This document shows positions 13,601 to 25,700 of a stretch of 64,000 nucleotides of DNA, piece after piece (position 1 is the stretch's first letter; each line of letters begins with the position of its first letter). Source of the DNA: Diplosphaera chodatii (Eukaryota; Chlorophyta; Trebouxiophyceae; Prasiolales; Stichococcaceae). The stretch spans positions 2,480,001-2,544,000 of the forward strand of contig JAALGY010000017.1 of assembly GCA_032358165.1 (NCBI GenBank), in the 5' to 3' direction. The translations under genes were made by a program, and so were the position numbers. Under the pieces are notes generated by a model. The model worked only from the letters and a program-made list of their open reading frames with translations. It was not told the origin of the DNA and did no database searches.

Positions 13601-15022
13601 CTACACCGTACCCCTGCGCTGTTGCAAAGAGCCAGGTGCATCTGCGCACGCTGTCCTGCACCAGGCGCAGCAGTGCCCCAACGCGCCGTGCGCCGTGCTG
13701 TGCAGGTGGTGGTGGTGCTGTTCTCCATCTTCGTGCAGGGGGCGTGCGGCGCGTCCTTCGGCGTCGTGCCCTTCGTCAGCCTGCGCGCCCGTGAGCCATT
13801 CTGCCTGTCCACCCCCCAGAACTGCTGGCTGCAGCAACGCCCTCAAGCATGATGGCCCTTCAGCCGCCCTCCCCTGCTAATGGGAGCATGTACGCCTTGC
13901 ATCACACCCCTGAAGTCATGCAGCTGATCACGAACCCCAATTCTGTGTAGGTGGCCTGGTCTACGGCTTTGTCGGCGCGGGCGGCAACACGGGCGCCGCC
14001 ATCACGCAGGCCATCTTCTTCACGCCGGCCAACCTGGAGCCCTACGAGTCCTTCAAGTGGCTGGGGTGAGCGCAGCGCGGATCGCCCATTCCAACGCAAC
14101 CTGCTCCCTTGTTGGCAATGGCACCGACGATGCCACCTCACAATGCTTGACCATATTTATGTTTGTTGGTCGGGTCAAAACCAAAGAGTACTATGGCCAG
14201 ATGGCAGCAGAGTACATGCTGACAAGGTTGCAAGGTGCTCACGCCCGAGGTGCGCGGCGCAGGGTCATGATCTGCGGCATCACCTTCGCCATCTGCTTCC
14301 TGTACTGGCCGCAGTGGGGCGGCATGTTCTGCGGCCCCAAGGTGCGCACTGCTTACCTGGATCTCCTTCCTGCTGCCTGATGCTCTGTTCTCCTCACGAC
14401 ACATCAGAAGTCTACACCCCATGACAACCAGATCACCATGCTGGTTGCAAATCAGGAATCCGACCCTGTGTAAGCAGATACAGTGCACGGTCAAGGGCTC
14501 AGCACGCTGTCGTGGTGCTCCCTGCTCAAGGCTACCCTTACAGGAAACAAACCGCCATGTGGATGCCTGCCGCAGGAGGGCGTCACAGAGGAGGACTACT
14601 ACTTTGCGGAGTACAGCGCAAAGGAGAAGGAGGAGGGCGCGCACCTGGCCGCCATGAAATTCGTGAGTCTGCCTCCAACCACAACACTCTCTGGGCCACG
14701 TCAGCCCTGGCGTGCAACTAATACTGAATTGCACCTGATGCAGTCCAGCATGCTGTTGCTGTCGTGCAGCTGTGAGCAAGTGTCAACAGCAATGACTCTT
14801 CCCTCAAACTCCGTTGGCATGCTGGTGAACGATAGCTTGTACAACTCACATGGTACCCATACAGCTCTCAGAACGATAGCTTGTACAACTCACATGGTAC
14901 CCATACAGCTCTCAGACACGTTGCCGCTTGTTGCGCAGGCCAACGAGTCCAAGAGCCAGCGCGGCTTCAAGCGCCTGGCGCGCGACGCCAACGACGCCAA
15001 GCAGATGGAGCAGAACATCTGA
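10688..15022 (+). CDS. NRT2: NRT2-type high-affinity nitrate transporter (NNP family, MFS)
   Basis: Plasma-membrane proton-coupled nitrate (or nitrite) importer of the major facilitator superfamily. The start at 10688 opens [19 protein letters not shown], followed by [19 protein letters not shown] and FHLSW. Exons with matching phases: 10688-10855, 11017-11065, 11365-11526, 11670-11740, 11871-11987, 12164-12289, 12514-12602, 12757-12825, 12978-13038, 13172-13214, 13424-13560, 13705-13790, 13951 to about 14064, 14263-14341, 14575-14663 and 14939-15022 (TGA). Diagnostic motifs: [13 protein letters not shown], both NNP signatures ([13 protein letters not shown] near 11950-11987 and [16 protein letters not shown] near 13975-14022), [20 protein letters not shown], and YWPQWGGMF. 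The cytosolic tail starts [20 protein letters not shown]. Length is roughly 500 residues, normal for NRT2, with no frameshift seen. No nitrate reductase, nitrite reductase or NAR2 partner gene is in the window; its neighbours are phosphate transporters. Confidence 0.93.
14827..14916 (+). repeat. Tandem direct repeat, 2 x 44-45 bp, in last NRT2 intron
   Basis: Two consecutive, apparently perfect copies of a 44-bp unit beginning GAACGATAGCTTGTACAACT lie just upstream of the acceptor of the last NRT2 exon (14939). It looks like a recent slippage or short tandem duplication within the intron, and the reading frame is not affected. Confidence 0.95.
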
Positions 15023-15940
15023 AAAGGCGCTCACATGCCGGTCGCCGCAGCAGTGCTGCTGGCTACCTCTGCACAGAGGGTGGAGGGGGCAAATCGAAGT
15101 CAGCTGGGGAAGGGGTATCTGAGGAAAGGCAGCACGGCAGAGGCGCAGTGTGAGGTATATACTGGGGGAAGGGGCGGGGGCCACCGTGCAGCATTCATAC
15201 CTATGAAGTCAAGGGTTGCACACTGCCGAACTGTACATCGTGAAGTAAGTTGTTGTCCGTCTGAAGTCCGTTGCTCTGTCGCCAAATGAGCGGGTCATCA
15301 TGTGTCCACATCGGCTTGGAAGTTCGTATTGCTTTGGCAACGAAGTATGCAAGCATGCTGAAGTTTGTTTGAAGTGGTGTGAAGTCATTTGTGTTGGCGA
15401 AGTTGCACTCTGTCTGCCCTGCTTTCATGTAAAGGTGTGGCTGGACGATGAATGGGCATGGTGTTTCAGCATACCTTGCAGTCGCCACCAATGTGACCCC
15501 CACCAGTGCAAGCGACAAAGGCGAAGAACCAACCCTAGATAGACGGCTTCAACCCTGCTGACATGCATGTTGTTTACGTGAACAACGACGTTCACTGATT
15601 GTCAACCACAAGCGACCAAGCTTCAAACCCACAAGCAACGACTGGCTGATGCCAATTGCGCAGGACTCCGTGTGTAGTCCCCCGCGCTCAGCTGAGCGCA
15701 CACTGTACAGAAAGGCAGGGAACATACAACGACCCTCCCTGCTGCCAAAGTTCCATCCGCAAAAGAGCCCTGGTCCGGAGAAGGGATATAAAGTCAACAA
15801 ACGATAGAAGGTCGACAGAGCAACAGCCCTCTTCCGGAAGATATATCCACAGCAACCCCTGATAATCCTTGGTGCCGTCCGCTGGCACTTCGCTCACTTG
15901 CCGTGTTGCCTGCCGCCAGCACTATCCATGTGGCAGCATG
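15023..15940. other. Convergent intergenic region (NRT2 / PHO4-1 3' ends)
   Basis: About 920 bp lie between the 3' ends of NRT2 (plus) and PHO4-1 (minus). A TGTAA at 15429-15433 could serve as the NRT2 polyadenylation signal. Short open frames on both strands show no recognisable protein. I see no gene here. Confidence 0.45.
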
Positions 15941-18900
15941 CTAACCTCGGCCGCTTGGGACCAGGGTACCCTGCACCCCTGGTGCAGGAAGTAGACGCCA
16001 TCACCGTCAGAACTTCAGATACTATATCAGCTGAGCAAGCTGGAGGGGTTTAGACATAGCAGGTGGGCGAGGCGCACCGGGTGTCGGATAGGGGTTGTAG
16101 GCAAGGGTCCTGTTGAACTCTGCAATAAGCGCCTGCGTCAGGTTGGTGATCTGCAAGGATGTGTGCACTCATTTTTACAAAGCATGCCTTGCGCACCAGC
16201 TCAGCAGACACAGAAAGAAGCGCTCGGCCCGACACGACCCTGGCTGTGTCAGCAGAGATCAGACCTCTCCATCTACTTATTGACACAGAAAGACACTCGG
16301 GCTTTATTATACAGAGGTGCAGTGTGCTCACCCCAGGGAGACTTGCTTGCTGCAGGTCAACGATTGCGAAGAAGTCGTTATTGAGCGACTGCAGGGCAGG
16401 ACGCACTTCAGTTTCAACAGCCGCACATGCAAACCCCAGCAAACCTGCATTCTAATATGGCGGGTTGCTGACAAGCCAAGACGTGCAGCTGCAGGCACCA
16501 CAGATACGACAAGCATATGAGAGCTGTTGTGGAACTGCAGCCGTGGCAAGGGGAGCCAGTGCAGACGCACGTCCAGGGTGCTCAGCGTGGAGGCATTGCC
16601 GTTGGTTGATGCTGCATAGTACATCTGGTTCAGCAGGTCGTTGCCTGTCACGTTGAGCAGTGCCTGCGGGTCGGCATAGCATGAGCATTCACATTTCCAG
16701 CCATGAATGTGCCTACGAGAGCAAGCATGCACAGTCACGGAAACACAGATGGTGCGCGACTACTTGCTCTGCTGGTTGTCGCTCATGCCGTGCAGCTGTA
16801 GCATGCGTGCAGGAAGGTCAGTACGGAAGAGTGGGAGGCGCGCATTTTGGGCGTCGATGATCTGATCGATTGAGTAGCGGCTGGGTGAGTTGACGCCCAG
16901 CGCCACGAACAGGGAGCAGATGGCGCACGCGAACAGCAGGGTGAGCACCCAGCCCGTGAAGATCTGCACCAAGGTCACACAGCCATGAGTAGACATCATG
17001 TCCTGCTGTTGCCAGCCCGAATACAATGGCACATACCCAACGTTGACACTTGTATGTGGCATGCAGGCATGGCAGTGTGCGCGTACGGTGTGATGGGAGC
17101 AGTTGGGCTGGAGTGGTGGAAAAAAAACACACCCGCAGGCACGCCCACCAGTTGACGCCCTTGACGCCCTCCATGAGGCCAATGGCCAGCAGCGCACCAC
17201 AGATGGTCTGCGTAGTGGACACCGGCAGCCCTGCCGGCAGCCACAAGGCTTGAAACTTGCACACCTACCAGCAGCGGCTGCGTGTGACACCAGGCAGCAC
17301 AGACGGGCGTACACCAGCTTGAGTGACTGCATGCTGTCTCACCATAGCGGGAGGCGACAGCGACGACGATGGCGGTCGCAAACTCGGCGCAGAAGCCGCG
17401 GGCGTAGGTGATCTTGGCCACTTGCACGCCCAGGCAGCGGGAGATGTTACTGGAGAACAGGGCCAGGCCCAGCACGATGCCGGCGCCGCCAATCACCAGG
17501 ATCCACTCTGGCACATTGGACTGCATGCAGGCATCAGTGGTGTACACTGTATAGCTCCTGGAATTGATACGATATGGCTGTGTGATATGCGCCTCAAAAC
17601 TGGCACAGCAGTAGCTGTTGCTGTGCACACTTGGCAGCAACTTCGACCACTCATAACAGTGATCAGTCCCAATGTGCAAGCCCTGCGCATGCTACCTGGC
17701 CGTGTTCAACCGGTAGACAGACGTACGGTGCAAAACGTGTGTCAAGTCAGCACGCGGCAACCATGGCAGCAGACATGGCAGTGACTCACCGAGCTGGAGA
17801 CGCTCCCTGTGGACCAAATGGCATACACCGCAGCCAGCGGCCCCATTGCATTGGACACATCGTTGGCACCGTGTGTGAAGGACATGACGCATGCGGAGAA
17901 CACCTGACACAGTACACAAATAAGTCAGTCTTGCAGTCGAAGGGGTCTGCAGCAGACAGCCATGCCCCATCGTCATCGATGGGACGGCAACTGCACAGGG
18001 CAGATGATGGAGCGCAGCGGCTGTGCCGTGCTTGTGGGAAGCTTGCATTCAGACTTGACGAATGTTGACCATACATCTGGTTGACAAGGGCGCTCAAAAG
18101 TGCGCAACACTGGGTCATCAGCTGCTAACACCATCACCTGGAGGTAGCGGAACAGCATCTCGGTCTTGATGTCGAACACCTCTGCACGGTCGTGCACCAC
18201 CTTGTGGCGGTCCCCTCGGTCTTGGCCACTGCATGGATGTCCTGGTAGAAGTTCTGCATTGCAATCGATGGGCAGTGACATGACAACAGAACACTCATCA
18301 GAAACTAGTTGCCCAACATCATGGTAGTGCATGCCAGCACTGCAGCAAGCTGTGTCTGCGATGGGGTTCGCAAGTGACGGGAGAATGTGCAGCCGCTGAG
18401 AGGGTGGGCGCACCCAGAAGATGGTGCGCCAGATCTTGTTGTTGTGCACGGAGGCAGGAATCTTGGAGGCGATCCAGGCCGAGGGACCCTGCACAGCATC
18501 GCAACTCTGAGCAGCCATCTCCACAATGGACGTAATAGCTGCGGCAGGTTGGCATGTTGGAAGTCCGGCAGCGTATACCCCATGATATGCTGCAAGCACA
18601 GCCTGGAATGCATTCTTGATTGCTCAGCATGATGCACGAATGCGGCTTGCAGCACCGTGACGGTCCAAAACATGCACATGCTTTGCTCGGTGACGGCTCA
18701 CTTGGTCCTTTTCCAACTCGATCAGCGCGTCCTGCAGCGCCACCGGGTTGTCGCCCTGATCGGCTGCCAGCCTGCACGCGGGAGGGCGCCAAGCACGTGT
18801 CAGGTGTCAGACTGTGGCGCTTGCACGGACGTGCATGCACTGCTGTCCTCACGTAGAGGACTGCATGGTGGGCCCCAGTTGCGCATTGTGTCTCAGCAGC

Positions 18901-21370
18901 TGGACTTGCTTGTCGATGGTCTCGAAGGCGTTGTCGATGCGCTTCTTCAGGAAGGGCATGATCAGCACCTGCGCAGCAGGTGGACTAGAAGCGCCTGGCA
19001 CACACTAACACTGTCGGCGCATAAGCAATCGTCACACTACTGCTGACTACGCGGCTGTGATATTGACATTGTCGCCAAGAGTTGTAAGCCGAGGGAGTGT
19101 TGCCGCTGCCTACCAAGGTCACAATGCCGATGCCGACGCCGCACACGGCTCCGACCCAGGCGGCAAAGCTATCTGCAGCACCAGGAGCCCATGCTGAGTG
19201 CTGTGTTTGTACAAAAGCATGTCGTGGCAGCGCAGGGTTCAGCCTCGTGCTTCAGCATGTGCGTGCTCCTGGGAAGCGGCCCGGCCACAACATCAAGGCC
19301 AGAGTCGGCGTACCGGGTCTGGGTCCCCAGGTCGCGTTCTTGGAGCCGGTCTGGATGATGAAGGCGACGATGAGCCACACCATGCCACCCACCAGAACTG
19401 GCAGCGCCTAGAACACAAGCATGTGCCAGCTGTGAGATGCGCGTGCTAGCAGCTGCACCTACCATCACGCATGATTGCAGCAGCACTCCCGCCTCAACAT
19501 GGGAACTGCCTCAATAGGCAGCGGACGGTGCTTGGCTCATAAGCTGCAGGCTGGTTAGGGACTTCCATGATCAGTGCACACAGGGAATCATGCATCACCT
19601 ACCCAGAAGGCGCGCTTGTACCCCATAGGAGAGCGCAGAATGAGGAAGCGGATGCTGATGAACAGCCCGAAGCAGACGATGCCTGCAGGTGCGTGCGATC
19701 ATGACGACCAGCAGACCCTTTGTCAGCTTGACTGCAAAATGCGATGTGCGTATGCCAGAGGACAGCATCATGGTGCTCGCCAGATGTGGCTCGTTTCAAA
19801 GAAGATGCTGAAGAAGACAAACCATCAGCGGAACCTGCAACGACCAGCTGGCATCCACCTGAGGCGATGGGCGAGCACACCCAGGACAGGAAGATGACCA
19901 GCATGCCCTTGATGTAGGGGAAGGCGTCCTGGTGCTGGGACCAGATGACGGCGGAACCGCCACGCAGCACCGGCGCCATGCCCAGCGTGGCGCCAACTGT
20001 GCAGAGCAACCATGGGCTCCTGGTGCGGACCCAAGAACACAAGCCAACAGGCCTGCCAGCAGCGTGCACCACCATATCCTTGTCCGCATGACCGCCGTGA
20101 CACCCAGATCACGACAGGGAAACCAACAACCATTGCCAGCGCAATCTCGCTCCGTAACAGCTGCTGCTTTCGAGCCCTGGTCGCCTCAGACCACATCGGG
20201 ATGCCTATGAGCAGCGGGGGTGAAGGCAACCAGTTGCGCAGGGTTGTGTGCAGCAGAGCCACACCATGCCCTGGCAACACTCCTCACGTCATGCATGCAG
20301 CGCACCTGTGGTGTGCGTGGTAGACACTGGCAGGTACAGCGCCGTGGCCAGGTTGTCCCAGATGGCGGCGGTGCACGCCACGCACATGAAGCCGTACAGC
20401 AGCAGCAGTGGTGCGTTGAGGAAGTCGTTCAGGTCTGCGAGGCCCGACCTGCAGGCAAACGGTGCAACACTGTGGGTACTGCACTGGGCAAAGGCAACAT
20501 CTTGCCAGGGAAGGCGCACAGCGGCAGCATGGCTGACATGCAGTACATCAGAAGATGCTACAACGCTAGCCACAAGGGGTGCCAGTATATCAGCAGGTTG
20601 GGTTATGCTGTTCACGGCACACACTGCAAGACGCACTTGATGGTGGATGTGACACTGGCGCCCAGCAAGATAGCGCCCAGGAACTCCATGATGGCGGCCA
20701 CGACTACCACCTGCAGACTGACACGACTTTTGAAAACAGCAGGCCAGATACTGGTGCGGATATGTCGTGCTTCACCTGAGGTGTGGCTTATGAGCGTTGC
20801 AATGCTGGGACCTCTACTATGCAGGCAAAACCAGCAGTCAGCATGAACATGATAAGCAACTTGACAATGGAAGGTGAGGGACCGCACCATGCCCAAAGTG
20901 AGTGCTCGTGAGCCAAGCGTCGTGCCAAAGGAATTGGCCATGTCGTTGGCGCCTGCTCAAGAAGCCATGCGTTGAATACCTGTCTCTGACAACCCGTGCA
21001 GGTGCCTGGCAATGCCACACGTAGCTGGTAGAGCAGAAGCAGGCTGCACAGCAAGCTGCTTACCATGTGCAAGAGGCACAGCCTGATGTATCATGCAATT
21101 CTGGACAGAAGCGGGCAGCAGGCATTGCACCAAAGGTGTGGCCATCAGCAAGGCATACCAATGCCAAATGCGGCGATGAAGGCCAGTACCACGGTGCAGC
21201 CGAAGATCTACATGATGCAGGCACCAGCAGCATGGTTGCTTCTTCGTTGGCAGGCCCGCGCTAGCTTGCAGCAACATGCGTTTGCGCATGCCGTGTCATC
21301 ATGTCATCTGCATTCGCAGTCCTTCAGTCACGTCACGCACCCACGTGTACTCGGGGATGTAGCCTGCCAT
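15941..21370 (-). pseudogene. PHO4-1: PHO4/PiT-family phosphate transporter, probably decaying
   Basis: Most distal of five tandem PHO4 (PiT, Na+/Pi or H+/Pi symporter) genes. The start at 21370 opens MAGYIPEYTW, as in PHO4-4. Recognisable exons include NDMANSFGTTLGSRAL (about 20955-20890), EFLGAILLGASVTSTIK, NAPLLLLYGFMCVACTAAIW and LPVSTTHTTG (20450-20310), GMAPVLRGGSAVIWSQHQD (about 19995-19920), SFTHGANDVSNAMGPLAAV (near 17890-17825), SSNISRCLGVQVAKITYAR and LPVSTTQTICGALLAIG. Two lesions stand out. Exon 18262-18137 lacks one base near 18204 (ACCACCTTG-TGG against ACCACCTTGGTGG in paralogues), shifting frame between TEGTAT and KVVHDRAEVFD. The donor at 16843-16842 is GC where paralogues have GT. 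Its C-terminus (stop at 15941-15943) still reads GTLVPSGRG. An extra 213-bp intron interrupts the exon at 18701-18489. A sequencing error could explain the frameshift. Confidence 0.75.
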
Positions 21371-22749
21371 GCTGCGCTGCTGTTGATCTGGGACGTCAGT
21401 GTCGAGAGGGGTCTTGCTGCTGGCGCGCTCCCAGCAGGATGTTCAGAGGCTCCCTGCAAGCAAGGCAGCCACGAGCACCACCAGCATGTTAGCAGGCCAT
21501 GCACGAGTCGTAGTGTGCTTGCCAACGGGGTGTTTGAGTGAATGCGAATGCATGTCAGTAACTGCCGGGCGAATCGTAAGGCTCTACGTCCAATCTGAGC
21601 GGCGAGGGAACGTGGTCCTCTCCTGTTGGCACCTTGCCAACGCTTCAACCCTGCAAGTGTGACGCTGCTGCTGCCTAGCTAATGCACATGACTGGTGCGG
21701 GCCCTGCGGTACTGGCAAGCAGCGGACCCCAGCCGCGGATTATTATTCGGCGGCCTGTCATGAGGTGCCGAGTGTGTCAGGACGACAACCTCGCCTGCGA
21801 GCCCACCCAGCTCAGACGCTAGCAGCATTGCAGGAGTGAAGCACTGAGCTTGGGCCCGCGCCGGCCAGACGCGGTGTGCCGGCCTCAACGTGAAGATTCC
21901 CGACGCCTGGGACCGTGTCGCTGTTGTGCAGACACAGCACGCACCCGTGCACCGTGCCCGCACAGTCCGAGATTAGGTAGCACAAAGACAGGGAAGATGT
22001 TGACTTCACGCAACATGTGCCTGTCCACATCAACCTGAGCGAGGACGTTCTGTGGGCTGACCTATCTGCCTGAAGTTTTTCACCTGCAGTCACCGCAGTG
22101 CTCATCAGCAGCGGGCCGTCCTGAGGCTGGCACTTTCGTCCTCAGCTTCTGACCATGAGCAACAACTCTTTGCAGGCTGGCCACGGCTGTGCAGCTCGCT
22201 GCTGCAAGATGCTCGAGACGGAGAATATTGGGGCCACCCACGTGGTATGGGGTCAGTATGCAAGGTCACGGAGTGGTCGTCATGCCGACCCAACACTGGT
22301 GAGGCATGCGACGAGGTAGTGAATTCCACTTGTTAGCACTTCACGCCCCAGTTGCAAGATAACGACTCGACAAGCAGGTAACCCCTCGCCTTCAGCTGAC
22401 TAGACAACAAATGATGTCGAGCTTCAAATCCAACAGGACAAAGACCCCAAGAGCAAGGTGTCGAAGATGTTCTTGCTGTTCAGCACCTCCTGGTAAGTGT
22501 GCTCTGCGAAAACTTCCGGCAGAACCAGCACCAGCTGCACTGCACCCTGCAAGCCCCAGCTTCGTCATTTCCAAGTTCGCTGGTGTCACACCTTCATATT
22601 TGATTCCTGAGTGTGATGACGGCTGCTTCCTGGCTTCAGGCTTCTATACCGGTTTCTGTGTCTGCTCTCTGATAGGGATCGTGCTTCAGTTAGGCTTCAG
22701 TCGTCTTGGTACTTGGCGGCAGCGCCGCTGGTGTTTCAGCATGGTACAT
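21371..22749. other. Intergenic region, PHO4-1 5' side / PHO4-2 3' side
   Basis: About 1.4 kb contain the expected promoter of PHO4-1 and 3' UTR of PHO4-2. A plus-strand open frame at 22411-22830 runs antisense into the PHO4-2 3' end; it has no recognisable domain and is probably spurious. No conserved element was identified. Confidence 0.4.
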
Positions 22750-25700
22750 TTACGGCACCAGGGTGCCTGGCACGCCTACAAGCAGACATTCACTTTTGAG
22801 CTGGAGTGTGCTGGCCAGTTAGTGACATGATTGGACAACCTGGGTGGGGTCCACAGGTGTGAGCAAGACGACACAGCACAAAACAACACATACCTGGTGT
22901 GGGGTACGGGTTGTACGCCAGGGTCTGGTTGAACTCTGAGACCAGGGCCTGTGTCAGGTTGACGATCTGCACGGCAAGATGCGAGGATGAAAAGCAGCTC
23001 TAGTACAGGGGTACAGTGCCGTTTGCAGCTTCAGCCGTGAGTGCAGGCATCAATTGCAGGCATGCGGCTCAGGTCGACGGTGTTCTCAGGAGTGCCGAGT
23101 TTTCCACACGAGCACGACTCACCCCAGGTAGGCTGGCCTGCTGCAGGTTCAGGACTGCGAAGAAGTCCTCGTTCAGGGTCTGCAGCAGGTGTGATCAAAA
23201 GTCAAGCCCAGCCCCAGCAACCGGGTTGCACCGTTGAGAACACCCCTGACTGTACCACTCCACTGTAGGCAGATGCAGGGCAGACACATGCACGTACAGT
23301 CGGAAGGCAAACTGCAGCAGCACAGAAATGGTCACTGAATGTAGGTCTCACACAATCTAGTCAACTGAATCAGTAAAACGCACATCAAGCTGAGACAGCT
23401 GCGCAGTGTTGGTGTCGGGCGTCGCAGTGTACATCTGGTCCAGCAGCGCGTTGCCTGTCACGTTCACCAATTGCTGCAGAGTAGGAACAGGCATGCATGT
23501 CAGTCAAATGATGGTGTACATGAGTTCACACTCAAGAGTGCAGCACATTTTTGCGTCAGGAAGCAACGATCTCTTCTCGCAAACAGGCCAACCGAACGTT
23601 GCAGGTCCAATCCGAAAATGTTTTACTTGAGTTTCGCACCTCCTGCGCATCGATGATCTGGTCGATGGACTGGCGGTTGGGGGAGTTGACCCCCAGCGCC
23701 GTCAGCAGCGCAGCAATTCCGCACGCGAAGGCGATGGTGATGACCCACCCAGTGAAGATCTGCAGCGACAACCAGCATGCCCTCAGAGCATGCACTTCGA
23801 CATGCAGCGGTCTGCTGCAGGTGCGCTGGTCCTGAGCACTGCAGGTGAGGTGCAGGGGGACACAGCCTTCTTCCAACTGAGGAATTGAAGACAATCCAGG
23901 GCAGGACATATGGGCACAAGATCTTCGTACCTTTGCCACGACCCACCAGTTGACGCCCTTGAGACCCTCTGTCAGGCCGATGGCAATCAGCGCGCCGGTG
24001 ATGGTCTGGGTGGTGGACACCGGCAGGCCTGCATACACATTGTCACCCATTGTCAGCAAGCTGAGTTGCATGGCTAAGCTGGAGACCATGGGAAATCGTG
24101 GAGTGCAGCACCGGGCGTTCACCACACCTGCAAGGCAACAGGAAAGCATCCACACCATAGCGGGAGGCAATGGCGACGGTGATGGCTGTGCCGAACTCGG
24201 CGGAGAAGCCACGCGCGAAGGTGATCTTAGCGACTTGCACGCCCAGGCAGCGGGAGATGTTGCTGGAGAACAGGGCCAGGCCGCACACAATGCCGATGCC
24301 GCCGATGACCAGGATCCACTCCTGCACATCCACCTGCATGCCGACAGCCAACAGGTCTGACTGAGCTGACTGAAGCATGCCAAACGCACCAATGACTGCT
24401 GCGCAAATGTAGCATTACTGCAGCAGCTCACAGAACAGAATACACAGCTGCAAAGCAGCATCAGCACTGCACACTCACGTTGCTGGAGATCTGGCCAGTC
24501 TGCCAGATCTGGTACACGCCGGACAGGGGGCCCATGGCGTTGGCAACATCGTTGGCGCCGTGCACGAAGGACATGGCGCACGCCGAGAACACCTGCAGCA
24601 CGCCACCTTGACCGTCATTTGCTGTAGCGTTAGGTGCTAAGAGCACCATGTAGGTGAGGGCCACGAGGTTGCACGCCATGTCACCTCAGGCGTGTTATTC
24701 ATGCATGCATGCATGCATTGCTACAGAGTGGCCATACGAGTTGTGCTAGCAGCTATGGCTGGACAGATTTCCAACAGCGCCAGACCTGCAGGTAGCGGAA
24801 CAGCGCCTCCGTCTTGATGTCGAACACCTCGGCGCGGTCGTGCACCACCTTGGTGGCGCTGCCCTCGGTGTGCGCGACCTCGTGGATGTCCTGGTAGAAG
24901 TTCTGCAGTAAGAAGTAAATACCTAATCAGTGCATGCTTCAGGATCAACACTTGGTCAGGCGGCAAGCCAGACCTTGCATGCTAAGGTGCCGGCACACGC
25001 ATGCTGAAAGGGGACATTTGATGTTGGTTTGAGCTGCATGCAAAGGACGAAGACGACCGCCTCAAGTGGCCGCAAGCACTACGCACCCAGAAGATGGTGC
25101 GCCAGATCTTGTTGTTGTGGACGGAGGCTGGAATCTTGGAGCCGAGCCAGGCAAAGGGGCCGTGGCCCTTCTCCTCCTCGATCAGTGCCTCCTGCAGCGC
25201 AACTGGGTCCTCGTGCTCTGCGGCCAGCCTGCGACAGTAGGAAATAGGATGTGAGTACAAGGTTTGAGAGCTGGGATATGCAGCATGTGCCAGACATGTG
25301 CCAGTGTGCACTGCAACAGACACGGCTCATGCAGTCGCCCATATATGAAAGTCTCACTTGTCAATGCGCTCGTGTGCACGGTTGATGCGCTTCTTCAGCA
25401 GCGGCATAACGATTGCCTGCAGCCACAGCGATATGCAGCTCAGAGCCTGTGCAACTGGCGAAGCGACGCGCTGACAGGCAACCGTTGGGTACAGGCAGCA
25501 AGCGACATGAGATCCTGGTAGTGACAAGTGACTCCAGTACCATCGTCCATCTTGTACACAGGCAGACTGTCAGCTCCTCACCAGCGTGAAGATGGCAGCG
25601 CCGGCGGCGCAGGCAGCGCCAACCCACACGGCGAAGCTGTCATCGTACTCCTTCCAGGTCTTGTTCTTGGAGCCGGTCTGGATGATGAAGGCGACGATCA

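Noticed and set aside
16022..16024. In-frame stop TAG as the end of PHO4-1 (reading through PYPTPGAPRPPAMSK)
   Set aside because: The alternative splice from the ACACCCG/GTGCGC donor to the exon ending at 15941 recovers the GTLVP tail conserved in all paralogues, so the nearer stop is probably intronic.
22411..22830. Plus-strand open frame antisense to the PHO4-2 C-terminus
   Set aside because: It covers the reverse complement of the conserved GTLVP exon of PHO4-2, which is clearly the coding strand.
25273..25280. GGATATGC inside a PHO4-2 intron (also 37171 and 43255)
   Set aside because: Matches GNATATNC but lies in introns or downstream of genes, far from start codons; kept only as a measure of background frequency.
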